A stretch of 64,000 nucleotides of DNA from Amycolatopsis pretoriensis (GCF_900107925.1 NZ_FNUJ01000005.1:248001-312000); one strand, 5' to 3'; positions 15,942-24,836 are shown, counted from the first letter of the stretch. Notes: generated by a model not told the origin, from the letters alone. Numbers and translations: made by a program.

Positions 15942-17861
15942 ATGCCCGGTAAAACAGCCACCCCGGCGCCGACCACTCAAGCCGGCGCGGCCGCCGAGAC
16001 GCGGTTCACCGAGCACACTCCGCAGGGCCGCCTGACGGCGCAGCGCGGTCTCTACGCCGGTCCGGCGCCGATCGTCAGCAAGGACCTCTACGCCGAGCTC
16101 GAGTGGGGCGCGGCCGTGCGGGAACGTGCGGTGATCACCGTCGAGCCGGCCTCCAAAGTGTCCGGCAACACGTACTTCGGCCGCTTCCCGGCGAGCTACT
16201 GGCAGCGCTGGACGACGGTGACCGAGGTCTCGGTCGAGGCCGTCGTCACCGGCACCGGCCTGCTGTCGATGGGTGCTTCCGACGTCGAGGGCGAGCCGCG
16301 CGTGGTGGCCGCCGAGCAGGTCGCCGACGCCAAGCAGGCCAAGGTGACGCTGACCTCGAAGCTGGACAAGTTCTACGACGGCGGCGCGCTCTGGCTGGAC
16401 CTCGAGACCGAGGGCGGCCAGACGCTGCGCGTCGAGCAGGTCCGCTGGACGGTCGAGGCGCCGGAGAAGATCCGCCCGACCGCCGTGACCATCTGCACGA
16501 TGAACCGCGCTGACGACTGCCTGAAGAACCTGCAGGCCCTCGCCGCGGACGTCTCCTCGCTGGAGACCCTGGACGCGATCTACGTCGCCGACCAGGGCAC
16601 CGACCTCGTCGAGTCTCGCGACGGCTTCGAGCAGGTCGCGAAGGACCTCGCCGACAAGCTGCACTACATCAAGCAGCCGAACCTCGGCGGCGCCGGCGGC
16701 TTCACCCGCGGCCTCTTCGAGGTCGCCGGGCACACCGCCACCGAGCACGCGAACGTCCTGTTCATGGACGACGACGTCCTGCTCGAGCCGGACCTGGTGA
16801 TCCGGATGACGGCGTTCTCCAACCGCGCCGCCAACCCGATCATCGTCGGTGGCCAGATGCTCAACCTGTTCCACCCGAACCAGCTGCACGTCGGCGCGGA
16901 GTACGCCCGGCTCAACACCCTAGAACCCGGCCAGCCGGTCGAGCACTCGCTCTCGACGGCCGACCTGCTCGGCGTCGACGAGGAGACGCTGAAGCCGAAC
17001 CGCCAGGAGCGGCGCCTCGACGCCGGCTACAACGGCTGGTGGTCGTGCCTGATCCCCTACGAGGTCGTCCAGGCCACCGGCTACCCGATGCCGTTCTTCT
17101 TCCAGTGGGACGACGCGGAGTACTCCTACCGCGCCCGCGCGCACGGCTTCCCGACCGTCACCCTGCCGGGTGCGGGCGTGTGGCACGCGGACTTCCACAT
17201 GAAGGACTGGGACGAGTGGCACCGGTACTTCAACCTGCGCAACTCGATCATCACCGCGGCGCTGCACTCGCCGTTCAACCTCAACCTGCTCTCGCGGGTC
17301 CTGCTCGCGCAGCTGGTGCGCTACCTGCTGGGCATGCAGTACGGCCTGTCGGCGACGCTGATCAAGGCCGTCGAGGACTTCCTCGAGGGCCCCGAGATCC
17401 TGCGTGACGGCGGTGTCGAGGCGATGAAGGAGATCCGCCGCATCCGCGACCAGTACCCGGAGACCAAGCGCCACAAGGCGACCGACGTCCCGGGCATCGC
17501 GTCCAACGACATCGGCATCATCAACAGCGCGCCGCGGCCCAGCATGCAGCGCCTGGTGCTGATCAAGCGCGTGCTCGACCGGGTCCTCGGCCGCAGCCGC
17601 TTCGGTCTCGGCGCGGTGCCGATCGACGAGGCGAACTGGTGGCACATCGCCCTGTTCGACACGGCGGTCGTGACGGACGCGAACCAGGAAGGCGTGCGCG
17701 TCCGCTCCTACGACAAGGCCAAGATGTTCGACCTGGCCAAGCGCGGCGCGAAGGTGGTCCAGCGGCTACGCAAGGAAGGCGCGGCGGTGCAGGAGCAGTA
17801 CAAGCGCGCCATGCCGGAGCTCACCTCGCGCGAGAACTGGAAGCGCCTCTACAAGCTCTGA
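15942..17861 (+). CDS. glfT2: Galactofuranosyltransferase GlfT2 (bifunctional galactan polymerase)
   Basis: The 639-residue enzyme, close to the 637 of M. tuberculosis, polymerises galactofuranose with alternating beta-1,5 and beta-1,6 links on the cytosolic side. An N-terminal beta-sandwich (about residues 60-170) is followed by a GT2 domain with PTAVTICTMNRADDC, the metal-binding FMDDDVLLEPD, FFQWDDAEYSYRA and the HADFHMKDWDEWHRYFNLRN segment that holds a conserved metal-liganding His. A C-terminal helical region ends at the inverted repeat terminator. The start ATG at 15942 follows GAGGAA. In M. tuberculosis glfT2 sits beside glf; here it has moved next to gtrA/dprE1. Confidence 0.96.
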   Translation: MPGKTATPAPTTQAGAAAETRFTEHTPQGRLTAQRGLYAGPAPIVSKDLYAELEWGAAVRERAVITVEPASKVSGNTYFGRFPASYWQRWTTVTEVSVEAVVTGTGLLSMGASDVEGEPRVVAAEQVADAKQAKVTLTSKLDKFYDGGALWLDLETEGGQTLRVEQVRWTVEAPEKIRPTAVTICTMNRADDCLKNLQALAADVSSLETLDAIYVADQGTDLVESRDGFEQVAKDLADKLHYIKQPNLGGAGGFTRGLFEVAGHTATEHANVLFMDDDVLLEPDLVIRMTAFSNRAANPIIVGGQMLNLFHPNQLHVGAEYARLNTLEPGQPVEHSLSTADLLGVDEETLKPNRQERRLDAGYNGWWSCLIPYEVVQATGYPMPFFFQWDDAEYSYRARAHGFPTVTLPGAGVWHADFHMKDWDEWHRYFNLRNSIITAALHSPFNLNLLSRVLLAQLVRYLLGMQYGLSATLIKAVEDFLEGPEILRDGGVEAMKEIRRIRDQYPETKRHKATDVPGIASNDIGIINSAPRPSMQRLVLIKRVLDRVLGRSRFGLGAVPIDEANWWHIALFDTAVVTDANQEGVRVRSYDKAKMFDLAKRGAKVVQRLRKEGAAVQEQYKRAMPELTSRENWKRLYKL

Positions 17862-17870
17862 TCGCTTTAC

Positions 17871-17909
17871 GCGAAGGCCGTCTCACGCTGGTCGTGAGGC
17901 GGCCTTCGC
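17871..17909. terminator. Bidirectional hairpin terminator after glfT2
   Basis: A 17-base stem (17871-17887 with 17893-17909, one G-U pair) around a five-base loop, between the convergent glfT2 and a small gene. Confidence 0.75.
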
Positions 17910-17913
17910 CGTG

Positions 17914-18156
17914 TCAGGCGTGCATGCCGAACGCCGTGGTCTTGCGGGTGTCGTCGACGTACGCGGCGGCGACGTGGGCGAAGTTGATCGCGACCGCCGG
18001 GTGGTCCTTGGTGGTCACCGTTTCGACCGCGCCGGCCTTCACCAGCTGGGCGAGCCTGCCCGCCAGCTTGCCGGACTCCTCGGTCGTCATTGCGAACAGC
18101 AGCGGCTCCCCGCCGGTGGCGAGGTGCAGCACGAGTACGGGTTTCGGGTCGGCCAT
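17914..18156 (-). CDS. Small conserved hypothetical protein
   Basis: An 80-residue protein starting MADPKPVLVLHLATGGEP at the ATG 18156; a longer start at 18192 adds an unlikely basic leader. It has an alternating strand/helix pattern (FAMTTEESGKLAGRLAQLVKAG, then AVETVTTKDHPAVAINFAHV) and a short C-terminal tail ending FGMHA, without membrane segments or known motifs. It lies between the glfT2 terminator and the EspG-like gene, divergent from the latter. Function unknown. Confidence 0.55.
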   Translation of the reverse strand: MADPKPVLVLHLATGGEPLLFAMTTEESGKLAGRLAQLVKAGAVETVTTKDHPAVAINFAHVAAAYVDDTRKTTAFGMHA

Positions 18157-18254
18157 GCGTCCATCGGACCAGCGGCGATCTCGTTCGGGCAAGCGGGTTC
18201 GCCGAGAGCGGATGGACTACCGTTTCGGCAAGTCCGGATGAACCCGCGGGGGAG

Positions 18255-19028
18255 ATGGAAGCGATGCCGCACTCGTTCTCGCTGTCACTGGCAGCGGTGG
18301 ACATCCTGCTGGAGCAGCTCGGCCTCGGCCGCGCGCCGACGCCGTTCGAGGTCCCGCACGTCGGCACGACGGTCGAGCAGCGCGCGATGATCCGCGACGC
18401 CGTCGTCCGCGACCTGAACGGGCGCGGGCTGTGGAGCCGCGGCCGCCTCGACGCGGACGCGGAGCTGGCGCTGGCGACGTTCGTCCGCGGCAGCGTGGCG
18501 ATCACCGCGGCCGCCGAACTGGGCGACCGCCACCTGTTCGCCCGCGTGGCGTCCGACGGCCAGTTCGCGGTGCTCGCGCGTCAGGACGAGAACCTGATCG
18601 TGTTCGAGGAAGTCCGCCCGACGGGCATCGTCCCGGCGATCGTCGACCTCCTCCCGCTGACCCCGGCGGCGCCCGGCCAGTCGGTCACCATCTCCCGCCC
18701 GGCACAGCAGCCCCGCCACCAGCGCCGCGACGACGCGTACGACCCGTTCGCGGGAGTGAGCGGCCCCCGTTCGTCCGGCGGCAGCGGCGGCCCCCAGCTC
18801 CGCATGATCGAGCGCGTGTTCCAGGAGCCGAAGAAGCGGGTGGGCCAGTTCACGGCCCAGACCCGCGGCGGAACGTACCCCCCGCTGGCGTGGTTCGACA
18901 CGGAATCGGGCCGCTGGCTGATGTCCTCACGCGCGGCAGCGGACGGCCAGCGCTGGATCACGTACGCCCCAGCCGACAACGCGCGGCTGGCCCAGCAGCT
19001 GTACGCCCAGCTCGAAGGGCAGTTCTGA
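18255..19028 (+). CDS. ESX secretion-associated protein, EspG family
   Basis: About 257 residues (254 if the ATG at 18264 is used; GGGGGAG lies suitably for the second). EspG proteins are cytosolic chaperones that bind a specific PE/PPE-type substrate and deliver it to the type VII (ESX) apparatus. The N-terminal segment SFSLSLAAVDILLEQLGLG, the central RHLFARVASDGQFAVLAR and a C-terminal YPPLAWFDTESGRWLMSSR fit the family seen in Pseudonocardiaceae. It heads a same-strand cluster of type VII substrates; no ESX core ATPase is in the window. A disordered 50-residue insert (about 155-205) is Arg/Pro/Gly-rich. Confidence 0.8.
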   Translation: MEAMPHSFSLSLAAVDILLEQLGLGRAPTPFEVPHVGTTVEQRAMIRDAVVRDLNGRGLWSRGRLDADAELALATFVRGSVAITAAAELGDRHLFARVASDGQFAVLARQDENLIVFEEVRPTGIVPAIVDLLPLTPAAPGQSVTISRPAQQPRHQRRDDAYDPFAGVSGPRSSGGSGGPQLRMIERVFQEPKKRVGQFTAQTRGGTYPPLAWFDTESGRWLMSSRAAADGQRWITYAPADNARLAQQLYAQLEGQF

Positions 19029-19101
19029 GGGAACCGCACGTCGCGGCCCCGCGTCTCAGGTGAAGATCGGTGAACGGCAGTTGCGCAGGGTGCCCGGCTA
19101 G

Positions 19102-19107
19102 TAGACT
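19102..19107 (+). promoter_or_regulatory. -10 element TAGACT upstream of the ESX substrate gene
   Basis: TAGACT with TTGCGC fifteen bases upstream (19081-19086). Transcription would start near 19114, giving a 40-base leader with a GGTGGA ribosome binding site before the ATG at 19153. Confidence 0.4.
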
Positions 19108-19152
19108 TCCGGGTGCACACGCACGGGCGAAGCGATACGGGGTGGAACAGCG

Positions 19153-19587
19153 ATGTTGATAGCCGATGGCGGTGGCGGCTCGGTGTCGGACATCGTCAAC
19201 CCGCTTTCATCCGCCGGCATGGGCGCCGCGGTGCAGGCGGTCACGGCCGAGACCCAGAAGCTGGTGGACGCCGCCAAGGGCGGCGGTTTCAAGATCACCC
19301 CGGAAGGCGTCAAGCCCCTCCGCGACGCGCTGACCGACTTGGTCAACGACCTCGCCGACGTGCAGGCCACGAGCTACTTGCTGGACCAGAACCCGAAGCT
19401 CGGCAACCACCCGTACGGCCACGCCGTCGCCAAGCACGACGCGTCCGCCGCGGGTAAGGCGACCCAGATCCTGGAGCAGCTCAGGCAGGCCGCGCGGCAG
19501 GCCGACGAGGCGCTCGCCAGGGCCTCGGGCCTCTACAAGGAAACAGAGAACCAGGCCTTCTCCGCTCTTCAGACCAAGCAGGCTTGA
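19153..19587 (+). CDS. Helical ESX-substrate-like protein with YxxxE export motif
   Basis: The 144-residue protein is mostly alpha-helical with a helix-turn-helix arrangement (residues about 20-75 and 95-140). Near the C-terminus Tyr128 begins YKETE, matching the Y-x3-[DE] general type VII export signal. It has no WxG in the turn, so it is PE-like rather than a classical WXG100 protein. Three bases separate it from the lipoprotein gene. Together with the PPE-like protein at 20174 it may form the heterodimer recognised by the EspG-like chaperone; this pairing is inferred from context. Confidence 0.65.
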   Translation: MLIADGGGGSVSDIVNPLSSAGMGAAVQAVTAETQKLVDAAKGGGFKITPEGVKPLRDALTDLVNDLADVQATSYLLDQNPKLGNHPYGHAVAKHDASAAGKATQILEQLRQAARQADEALARASGLYKETENQAFSALQTKQA

Positions 19588-19590
19588 GGG

Positions 19591-20163
19591 ATGACGAAAC
19601 TTCTCGTTCGGGTTCTCCTTCCGCTCGCGGCCGGTGGCGCGCTGCTCGCGGGGTGCACTTCCACGCAAGGGGGAACGGCGTCACCCGCCCAGTCGTCCCC
19701 GGTCAGCGAGCCGGGAACCTCGGAAAGCCAGTCTTCCGGGGGCGGCGGGACCCAGTCGATCACCGATGCCTGCTCGCTGCTGGAAGCTGGTGACGTCAGC
19801 AGCTTCGGCGAGTTCAAAGAGCCGGTGCCGGGCACGACCGGTGACGTGCGAACTTGCCGGTTCCAGCAGAAGGTCGCCTCGGCGAGTGAAAACGCCAAGG
19901 TGATCGGCGTCAACATCCGTGACACCGCGTCGGTCGCGCAGGTGAACGACACGGGCGGCGGCGTGGTCGACAAGGACGTCAACGGCCGGAAGGCGAAGGA
20001 GGCGCCGGGCGGCGCGTCCGTGGCGGCCTGCACGCTCGCCCTGCCGGTGGGAGATTCGTCGCGCGTGGACGTGGCGGTGACCGGCGCCGAATCGGCGGAC
20101 CAGGCATGCCAGGTCGCCGAGGCGGTCGCGAAGGCCGTCGAACCGCGGCTGCCGAAGGGATAG
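19591..20163 (+). CDS. DUF3558-family lipoprotein
   Basis: The 190-residue protein has a type II signal peptide with lipobox LLAGC (Cys22), then a Ser/Gly-rich linker and a domain starting ITDACSLLEAGDVSSFG with two conserved Cys (CRFQ and later CTLA/CQVA), the DUF3558 pattern found in many actinobacterial lipoproteins. It is anchored outside the membrane. Such lipoproteins often sit in ESX-related clusters of Pseudonocardiaceae, but their role is not known. It is three bases downstream of the YxxxE protein and ten before the PPE-like gene, so it is part of that operon. Confidence 0.82.
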   Translation: MTKLLVRVLLPLAAGGALLAGCTSTQGGTASPAQSSPVSEPGTSESQSSGGGGTQSITDACSLLEAGDVSSFGEFKEPVPGTTGDVRTCRFQQKVASASENAKVIGVNIRDTASVAQVNDTGGGVVDKDVNGRKAKEAPGGASVAACTLALPVGDSSRVDVAVTGAESADQACQVAEAVAKAVEPRLPKG

Positions 20164-20173
20164 GGGAAACCGG

Positions 20174-21655
20174 ATGACCACGCGACAGGGACCGCCGCCG
20201 AAGACCGAGGACAAGACGCCCCAGCAGGTCCAGGACATGGCGCCCGCCGAGCGGGACGCGTACCTCCAGAAGAAGGCGGAGGAAGGCGTCGACCCGGGCA
20301 GCTGGTTGTTCGGGCCGGTGCAGCAGTGGGTGGCCCAGGCCAAGGCGAAGAACCAGGCCCAGCAGATGGGCGACCAGAACATCAAGGACGCCACCCAAGG
20401 CCGCGATGTCGAGTACGTGCCGGGCCTGAACCCGTCGGACGCGGACTACAAGGGCAGCGACCACACGCAGCTTCAGGGGTACCTGGACTCCAACCTGGAC
20501 GTCGCTCAGGTTTCGGAGCTTTCGACCAACTACCACAAGGTCCACCAGGTCTTCGACAAGTTCGCCACGTCGATGAGCACCGCGGTCAACGCCTCCAAGG
20601 GCACTTGGGAAGGCACCGCCGCCGAGAACGCGCAGCAGTACTTCACCACACTCAGCAAATGGTCCGACGCCAACTCGCAAAACGCGAAGCTCGCTTCGGA
20701 AACCATTTACGACCAGGGCCAAGCGGCGTCGACGGCCAAGAACTCCATGCCCGCCCCGATCCCCTTCTCCTGGGGTGACGAGTTCAAGTCCTGGGCGACG
20801 TCGAACCCGTTCAGCCTGCCCGACAACGTCGACAAGTCGCTCCAGAAGCAAAAAGACAGCCAGGCAGCCCACGACCAGGCCGCCAGCGTCATGTCGACCT
20901 ACGACAAGAACCTCTACGAGGCCGCCTCGAAGCAGCCGGCCTTCGCGCCGCCTCCCAGCTTCAGCACCGGTGGCGGTTCCGGTGATCCCAACGGCACCGG
21001 GGGCAAGAACGGCATCGACAACCCCGGCCGCGTCGACATGCCGGGTGCCAACCCGGTGAACACGCCGAGCGGCACCGGCAACAACTTCACCACCGGGAAC
21101 ATCCCCGGCACCACCGGCACCCCGCAGTTCAACGGGCCCGGCTCGACGACCGGCGCGGGGCTGCTCCCGGCCGGTACCACCACGCCGTCCAGCTTCACGC
21201 CGGGGACGATCCCCGGTGGGTCGACGTCGAACCCGAACCAGTCGCTCGGGGGCATGCCGCCGATGAGCCCGATGCCGATGGGCGGGATGAACTTCGGCGG
21301 GGACGAGGCCTACAACTCCAAGGTCGGCGGCGGCGCCGGCCGGGGTGGGGGCGGCTTCGGGCCCGGTGGCTCGGGTGCGGGCAGCGCGACCGGCGCGGGT
21401 GCCGCGTCGGGCGCGGCGCGGCCGGGCGGCATCGGTGCCGCCGAAGCCGCCGCCGGCCGGGGCATGGGCGGGCTCGGCGCGGGCAGCGCCGCCGGGCGCG
21501 GCAGCGGCATGGGCGGGGGCGGTCTGGGCCGCGGCCAGAAGGGCGAGGGCGACGAGGACACGGAGCACTCGCGGCCGACCTACCTCGTCGAGGGCGACCC
21601 GGACGAGGTCTTCGGTACGGACATGCGCACCGCGCCGCCGGTCATCGGCGAATAA
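20174..21655 (+). CDS. PPE/WXG100-like ESX substrate with Gly-rich tail
   Basis: The 493-residue protein has an N-terminal helical region (about 1-260) with the turn GTWEGTAAENAQQYF, a WxG motif followed by long helices, as in WXG100/PPE proteins. Residues about 265-465 are Gly/Pro/Asn/Thr-rich low complexity with no fixed repeat. The end is conserved-looking: EHSRPTYLVEGDPDEVFG, then DMRTAPPVIGE. This layout is common among Pseudonocardiaceae type VII substrates. It is followed by an intrinsic terminator, closing the first ESX operon. Confidence 0.72.
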   Translation: MTTRQGPPPKTEDKTPQQVQDMAPAERDAYLQKKAEEGVDPGSWLFGPVQQWVAQAKAKNQAQQMGDQNIKDATQGRDVEYVPGLNPSDADYKGSDHTQLQGYLDSNLDVAQVSELSTNYHKVHQVFDKFATSMSTAVNASKGTWEGTAAENAQQYFTTLSKWSDANSQNAKLASETIYDQGQAASTAKNSMPAPIPFSWGDEFKSWATSNPFSLPDNVDKSLQKQKDSQAAHDQAASVMSTYDKNLYEAASKQPAFAPPPSFSTGGGSGDPNGTGGKNGIDNPGRVDMPGANPVNTPSGTGNNFTTGNIPGTTGTPQFNGPGSTTGAGLLPAGTTTPSSFTPGTIPGGSTSNPNQSLGGMPPMSPMPMGGMNFGGDEAYNSKVGGGAGRGGGGFGPGGSGAGSATGAGAASGAARPGGIGAAEAAAGRGMGGLGAGSAAGRGSGMGGGGLGRGQKGEGDEDTEHSRPTYLVEGDPDEVFGTDMRTAPPVIGE

Positions 21656-21666
21656 CGGACATAACG

Positions 21667-21695
21667 GAAACGGCCCCGGAAACCGGGGCCGTTTC
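21667..21695 (+). terminator. Intrinsic terminator
   Basis: A perfect 13-base stem (21667-21679 with 21683-21695) with an AAA loop is followed by TTGTTT. It ends the operon that finishes with the PPE-like gene. Confidence 0.8.
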
Positions 21696-21758
21696 TTGTT
21701 TGTGCTGGTCGGGGAACCAGTAGCCTTCGCCTCGCGTCGGACACCGCGGAGGCGAGCG

Positions 21759-22259
21759 ATGACACCTGAGGAATGGCTGGCGGGCTTCGAAACGAAGATC
21801 GCCGACGTCCAGGCGAAGGCCGAACAGTTCCGCGTCGGGCTGGAGGCCGCCGGGACGACCGTCGCCTCGCCGGACGGCGGCATCCGCGTCGGCGTCGCCC
21901 CGAACGGCTCGCTCACCGACCTGCAGCTCGCCGACTCCGCGCTCGCCGGGAAGTCCGGCGCCAAGCTCGCGGAAGAGATCCTCAAGCTCGCGCGCAAGGC
22001 GCAGCGCGGTGCCGCGGTCAACGTCGCCGCCGCGTTCGAGCCGCTGGGCGGCGGCTCCGAGGCGATGCACATGGTCACCGGGTACGTGCCGCCGGAGGAG
22101 CCGGAAGAGCCGCCCGCGCCCGAGCCGGTCCGGGAACGCCGGCTCTGGCAGCACGACGAGCCGGAAACCCCGCCGCCGTCACCGCCGGCCCGCCGTCCGC
22201 GGCCGCCGCGCGACGACGATGACGACTTCGGGGACAACACGTTCATGCGCCGGGACTGA
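21759..22259 (+). CDS. YbaB/EbfC-like protein of an ESX effector cluster
   Basis: The 166-residue protein has the YbaB fold pattern: N-terminal helix (WLAGFETKIADVQAKAEQF), a beta strand region GGIRVGVAPNGSLTDLQLAD, and a second helix LAEEILKLARKAQRGAA. The C-terminal 50 residues are Pro/Glu/Arg-rich, then acidic (DDDDDFGD). YbaB paralogues frequently precede WXG/toxin genes in actinobacteria; whether they bind DNA or chaperone the effector is not settled. The ATG at 21759 has GGAGG nearby. It is nine bases before the WXG protein gene and opens the toxin operon. Confidence 0.75.
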   Translation: MTPEEWLAGFETKIADVQAKAEQFRVGLEAAGTTVASPDGGIRVGVAPNGSLTDLQLADSALAGKSGAKLAEEILKLARKAQRGAAVNVAAAFEPLGGGSEAMHMVTGYVPPEEPEEPPAPEPVRERRLWQHDEPETPPPSPPARRPRPPRDDDDDFGDNTFMRRD

Positions 22260-22268
22260 GGGGGACCA

Positions 22269-23075
22269 TTGACCACCGCGACTTCGGGTGCCGGGATCTT
22301 CGACACCTACGCCGGGCTCGTTGACTCGATCAAGTCGGACTCCGAGTCCGAAGGGGAACACGTTCTCGGCGTGGCGGTCAGCGCGGCCGGCGCGGTCGTC
22401 GACACCGTGGGCGCGGCGATCGACCCGCTCGGCGCGATCCTCAACGCCGGCGTCGGCTGGCTGCTCGAGCACGTCAGCTTCCTGCGCGAGCCGCTCGACG
22501 CGCTGCTCGGCAACCCCGACGAGATCAACGCGAACGTCGACCAGCTCAAGTCCGCCGCGGCCGAGATGCACACCCTGGCCCAGGAGCACCGCGACGACCT
22601 CCGCAGCGTCGCCGAGTGGACCGGCCAGGCCGCCGACGCCTACCGCGACAGTCTCACGAAGATGGCCGAGGAGCTGGAATCGCTCGGCAAGACGCTCGAC
22701 GGGACCGCGGCGGTCGCGGGCATCTCCGGCATGCTCGTCTGCACGCTGCGCGGCATCGTCTTCGGGCTGATCTCGTCGGTGATCGCCGAGCTGATCCGCG
22801 ACGCGCTGATCGCGGCGGCCTCGGCGGTGGTGACGTTCGGCGGCTCGATCGCGGCGTTCTGCGGGGTCGCGTCGGCCCGCGCCGCGGCGACGGCGTCGAA
22901 GATCGCCGGCAAGATCAGCAAGCTCCTGGAGGGCTTCGCGCGGCAGGGTGGCCGGCTGGCCAAGCTGATGGAGGCGATGGAGAAGCTGACCAAGGGCCTC
23001 GACCGGTTCTCCACGGTCGGCGGCCTCGCGATGGGTGCGTACCAAGCCGCGAAGCCGTACGAAACGGAGGCGTGA
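22269..23075 (+). CDS. WXG100-like helical protein with central hydrophobic segments
   Basis: The 268-residue protein starts with TTG at 22269 preceded by GGGGGA. It has helices with the WxG turn AEWTGQAADAYRDSL near residue 118, then hydrophobic segments GISGMLVCTLRGIVFGLISSV and ALIAAASAVVTFGGSIAAFC, then an amphipathic Lys-rich end. The 'DQLKSAAAEMHTLAQEHRDDL' block precedes the turn. It is the likely secretion partner or adaptor of the downstream toxin-like protein, from which it is separated by one base. Function inferred from motif and context. Confidence 0.7.
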   Translation: MTTATSGAGIFDTYAGLVDSIKSDSESEGEHVLGVAVSAAGAVVDTVGAAIDPLGAILNAGVGWLLEHVSFLREPLDALLGNPDEINANVDQLKSAAAEMHTLAQEHRDDLRSVAEWTGQAADAYRDSLTKMAEELESLGKTLDGTAAVAGISGMLVCTLRGIVFGLISSVIAELIRDALIAAASAVVTFGGSIAAFCGVASARAAATASKIAGKISKLLEGFARQGGRLAKLMEAMEKLTKGLDRFSTVGGLAMGAYQAAKPYETEA

Positions 23076-23076
23076 C

Positions 23077-24411
23077 ATGGCGACCCACCACACGAGCACG
23101 CCTCACCACACGAGCACCCCGCACCACGTCGACACGACGCCGACGCACCACGAGACGCCGAACCCGCACCCCACCGAGCCCCGGCCCGCGCGCGAACCAC
23201 ACGCCCCGGCCGGCGGCCACGGCGGCGGGTACGGCGTCCACACGGACTCGCTCGGCACGATGGAAGGCCACCTCGGCCGCACGAAGGACAAGGTCCACGC
23301 GGTCGGCCAGACGGTGGCGGGAGCGAACTTCGGCGCGAAGTCGATGGGCGTGGTCGGCGCGGGCATGACGGGCACGCTCAACGGAACGGTGACCGCGGCC
23401 AAGGAGCACGTAGCCCGAGCGGGCAAGGCGGTCGAGGACGCGGGAGCGCGCACGAAGGCGGTCCGCGAGCACTACGAGACAACGGAAGCGAACAGCGCGG
23501 CCACGATCGCGGCGGCGGGCAAACCGGTCGACGCCCCCAAGCCGGCCGCAGCCGGCGGCGGCAACAACCCGCCCCCACCAGGGTCGAACCCGCCCCCGAC
23601 GCACCCACCGGACGACGGCGGCGGGATGCACAACAACCAGGGCCACCACGCATCGGACGACGAGCTCAGAGGGCAGTACACCCGCGAGTCGATGCAGACG
23701 CGCCCGACCTCGACGGACAACCAGATCCGCGACGCGGCAAGCAGGTTGGGCTACGACCCGGACCAGCACCTGGCGATGACCCTCCAGCCAACGGCGGATC
23801 TGACCCCGGCCCAGCGAGCGGAGATCGTGGCGGTCCGCAACGAGCTGAAGGCCAACCCCGGCGAGATCATGACGAAGGTGGTCAAGCCGGAGATCGGCGA
23901 GGCCACCTTGGGCAACCAGGGCAGCTACGTGGACGGCCACAGCGGCAAGACGGAGCCGAATTACCCGACCTCGGTAGGTGGGTCGGTCGCTCGCGGCAGC
24001 GACACGGCGCAATACGGAACTCCGCAGGAGTTCCGGGACAAGCTGGCGCTCGACGACAAGGGTGCGGGGTGGACGCCGGTCAAGGCAGGGGCCGGCGAGG
24101 CCTACCAGCTGCGATTCCCGGCGGATCCGGATCCGAGGGCGATGGACATCAGCTACGGCGGTACCACGCAACGCGCGGCCGACGAGATGCAAGCTCTCTC
24201 CGGGTCGCCGCAGAACCGGCACTGGAACCCGCCGTTCCTGGGCACCGGCTACACCGGTGGAGGTGTGCCGGAATGGATGCACAACCCCACCGCTTACCGG
24301 AGTCGCGCCGAGATGTACCTGGTCCGCGCCGACGGTACGGAAGTGCTGGCCGGCGTGTACCTGAAAGACCGCGGCTGGTTCGATGTGCGAGGTGGAGGTG
24401 GTGGGGCGTGA
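23077..24411 (+). CDS. Putative ESX-exported polymorphic toxin with novel C-terminal domain
   Basis: The 444-residue protein has a His-rich N-terminus with two HHTSTP repeats, a helical export domain (about 50-145) ending in YETTE (Tyr133), a type VII Y-x3-E signal, a Pro/Gly linker (about 145-190) and a C-terminal domain (about 300-444). The last contains YQLRF (343-347), SYGGTTQRA (359-367) and PPFLGTGYTGG from residue 385. I do not recognise the fold; it is not an evident TNT NADase. The export-linker-variable-tip layout plus a small adjacent gene suggest a polymorphic toxin. The gene is coupled to the next by GTGA. Confidence 0.6.
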   Translation: MATHHTSTPHHTSTPHHVDTTPTHHETPNPHPTEPRPAREPHAPAGGHGGGYGVHTDSLGTMEGHLGRTKDKVHAVGQTVAGANFGAKSMGVVGAGMTGTLNGTVTAAKEHVARAGKAVEDAGARTKAVREHYETTEANSAATIAAAGKPVDAPKPAAAGGGNNPPPPGSNPPPTHPPDDGGGMHNNQGHHASDDELRGQYTRESMQTRPTSTDNQIRDAASRLGYDPDQHLAMTLQPTADLTPAQRAEIVAVRNELKANPGEIMTKVVKPEIGEATLGNQGSYVDGHSGKTEPNYPTSVGGSVARGSDTAQYGTPQEFRDKLALDDKGAGWTPVKAGAGEAYQLRFPADPDPRAMDISYGGTTQRAADEMQALSGSPQNRHWNPPFLGTGYTGGGVPEWMHNPTAYRSRAEMYLVRADGTEVLAGVYLKDRGWFDVRGGGGGA

Positions 24412-24836
24412 GTGACATCCGGCGGATTTCGCCGACCGAATGGGTCGTGTACCGAGGCGAACGGTTCCCCGCCGAGATCACGTTGCCCGATCGTGCGGAG
24501 TTACGGCGCAAAGGTGCGGCAGCGGTGACCGTGCCCATCACGGAGCTGGACGAATGGTATTCGATCCGTACGTGGGGCACGTTCCTCGAGCACGAGTTCG
24601 AAGTGGTCGACGAGCGCGATGGCCGCTATTCGCTCTTCATGATGTCCGGCGACGGGAAGTGGGCGGAGCGGGTTTGGGCGGAGCCGGAAGCCCATCCCGA
24701 AGTCGCTTTCCAGCGGATGGACCGGATGACCTTCGTCGCTGTCGCTCCGAAGCACATGGTCACCGGCTTCCGCGAGGTGCGGTCCGACATCCTGCCGTCC
24801 TACGTGGCCCGACTGAAGGAAACCGATGAGTCCTGA
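24408..24836 (+). CDS. Candidate immunity protein for the adjacent toxin
   Basis: The 142-residue acidic, soluble protein starts with GTG at 24408, overlapping the toxin stop by four bases, the usual arrangement for toxin-immunity pairs. It contains YRGERFPAEITLPDRAEL (residues 15-32), two Trp-rich strands (DEWYSIRTWGTF) and FREVRSDILPSY near the end. The stretch 15-32 matches nine of 18 positions in residues 199-216 of the downstream protein, suggesting shared ancestry. Base composition is slightly less GC-rich than its neighbours. Immunity function is inferred from position and size. Confidence 0.55.
   Translation: MSDIRRISPTEWVVYRGERFPAEITLPDRAELRRKGAAAVTVPITELDEWYSIRTWGTFLEHEFEVVDERDGRYSLFMMSGDGKWAERVWAEPEAHPEVAFQRMDRMTFVAVAPKHMVTGFREVRSDILPSYVARLKETDES

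Noticed and set aside
23077..24411. TNT-type NAD glycohydrolase
   Set aside because: The motifs expected for TNT domains are not seen; only the ESX context is similar.
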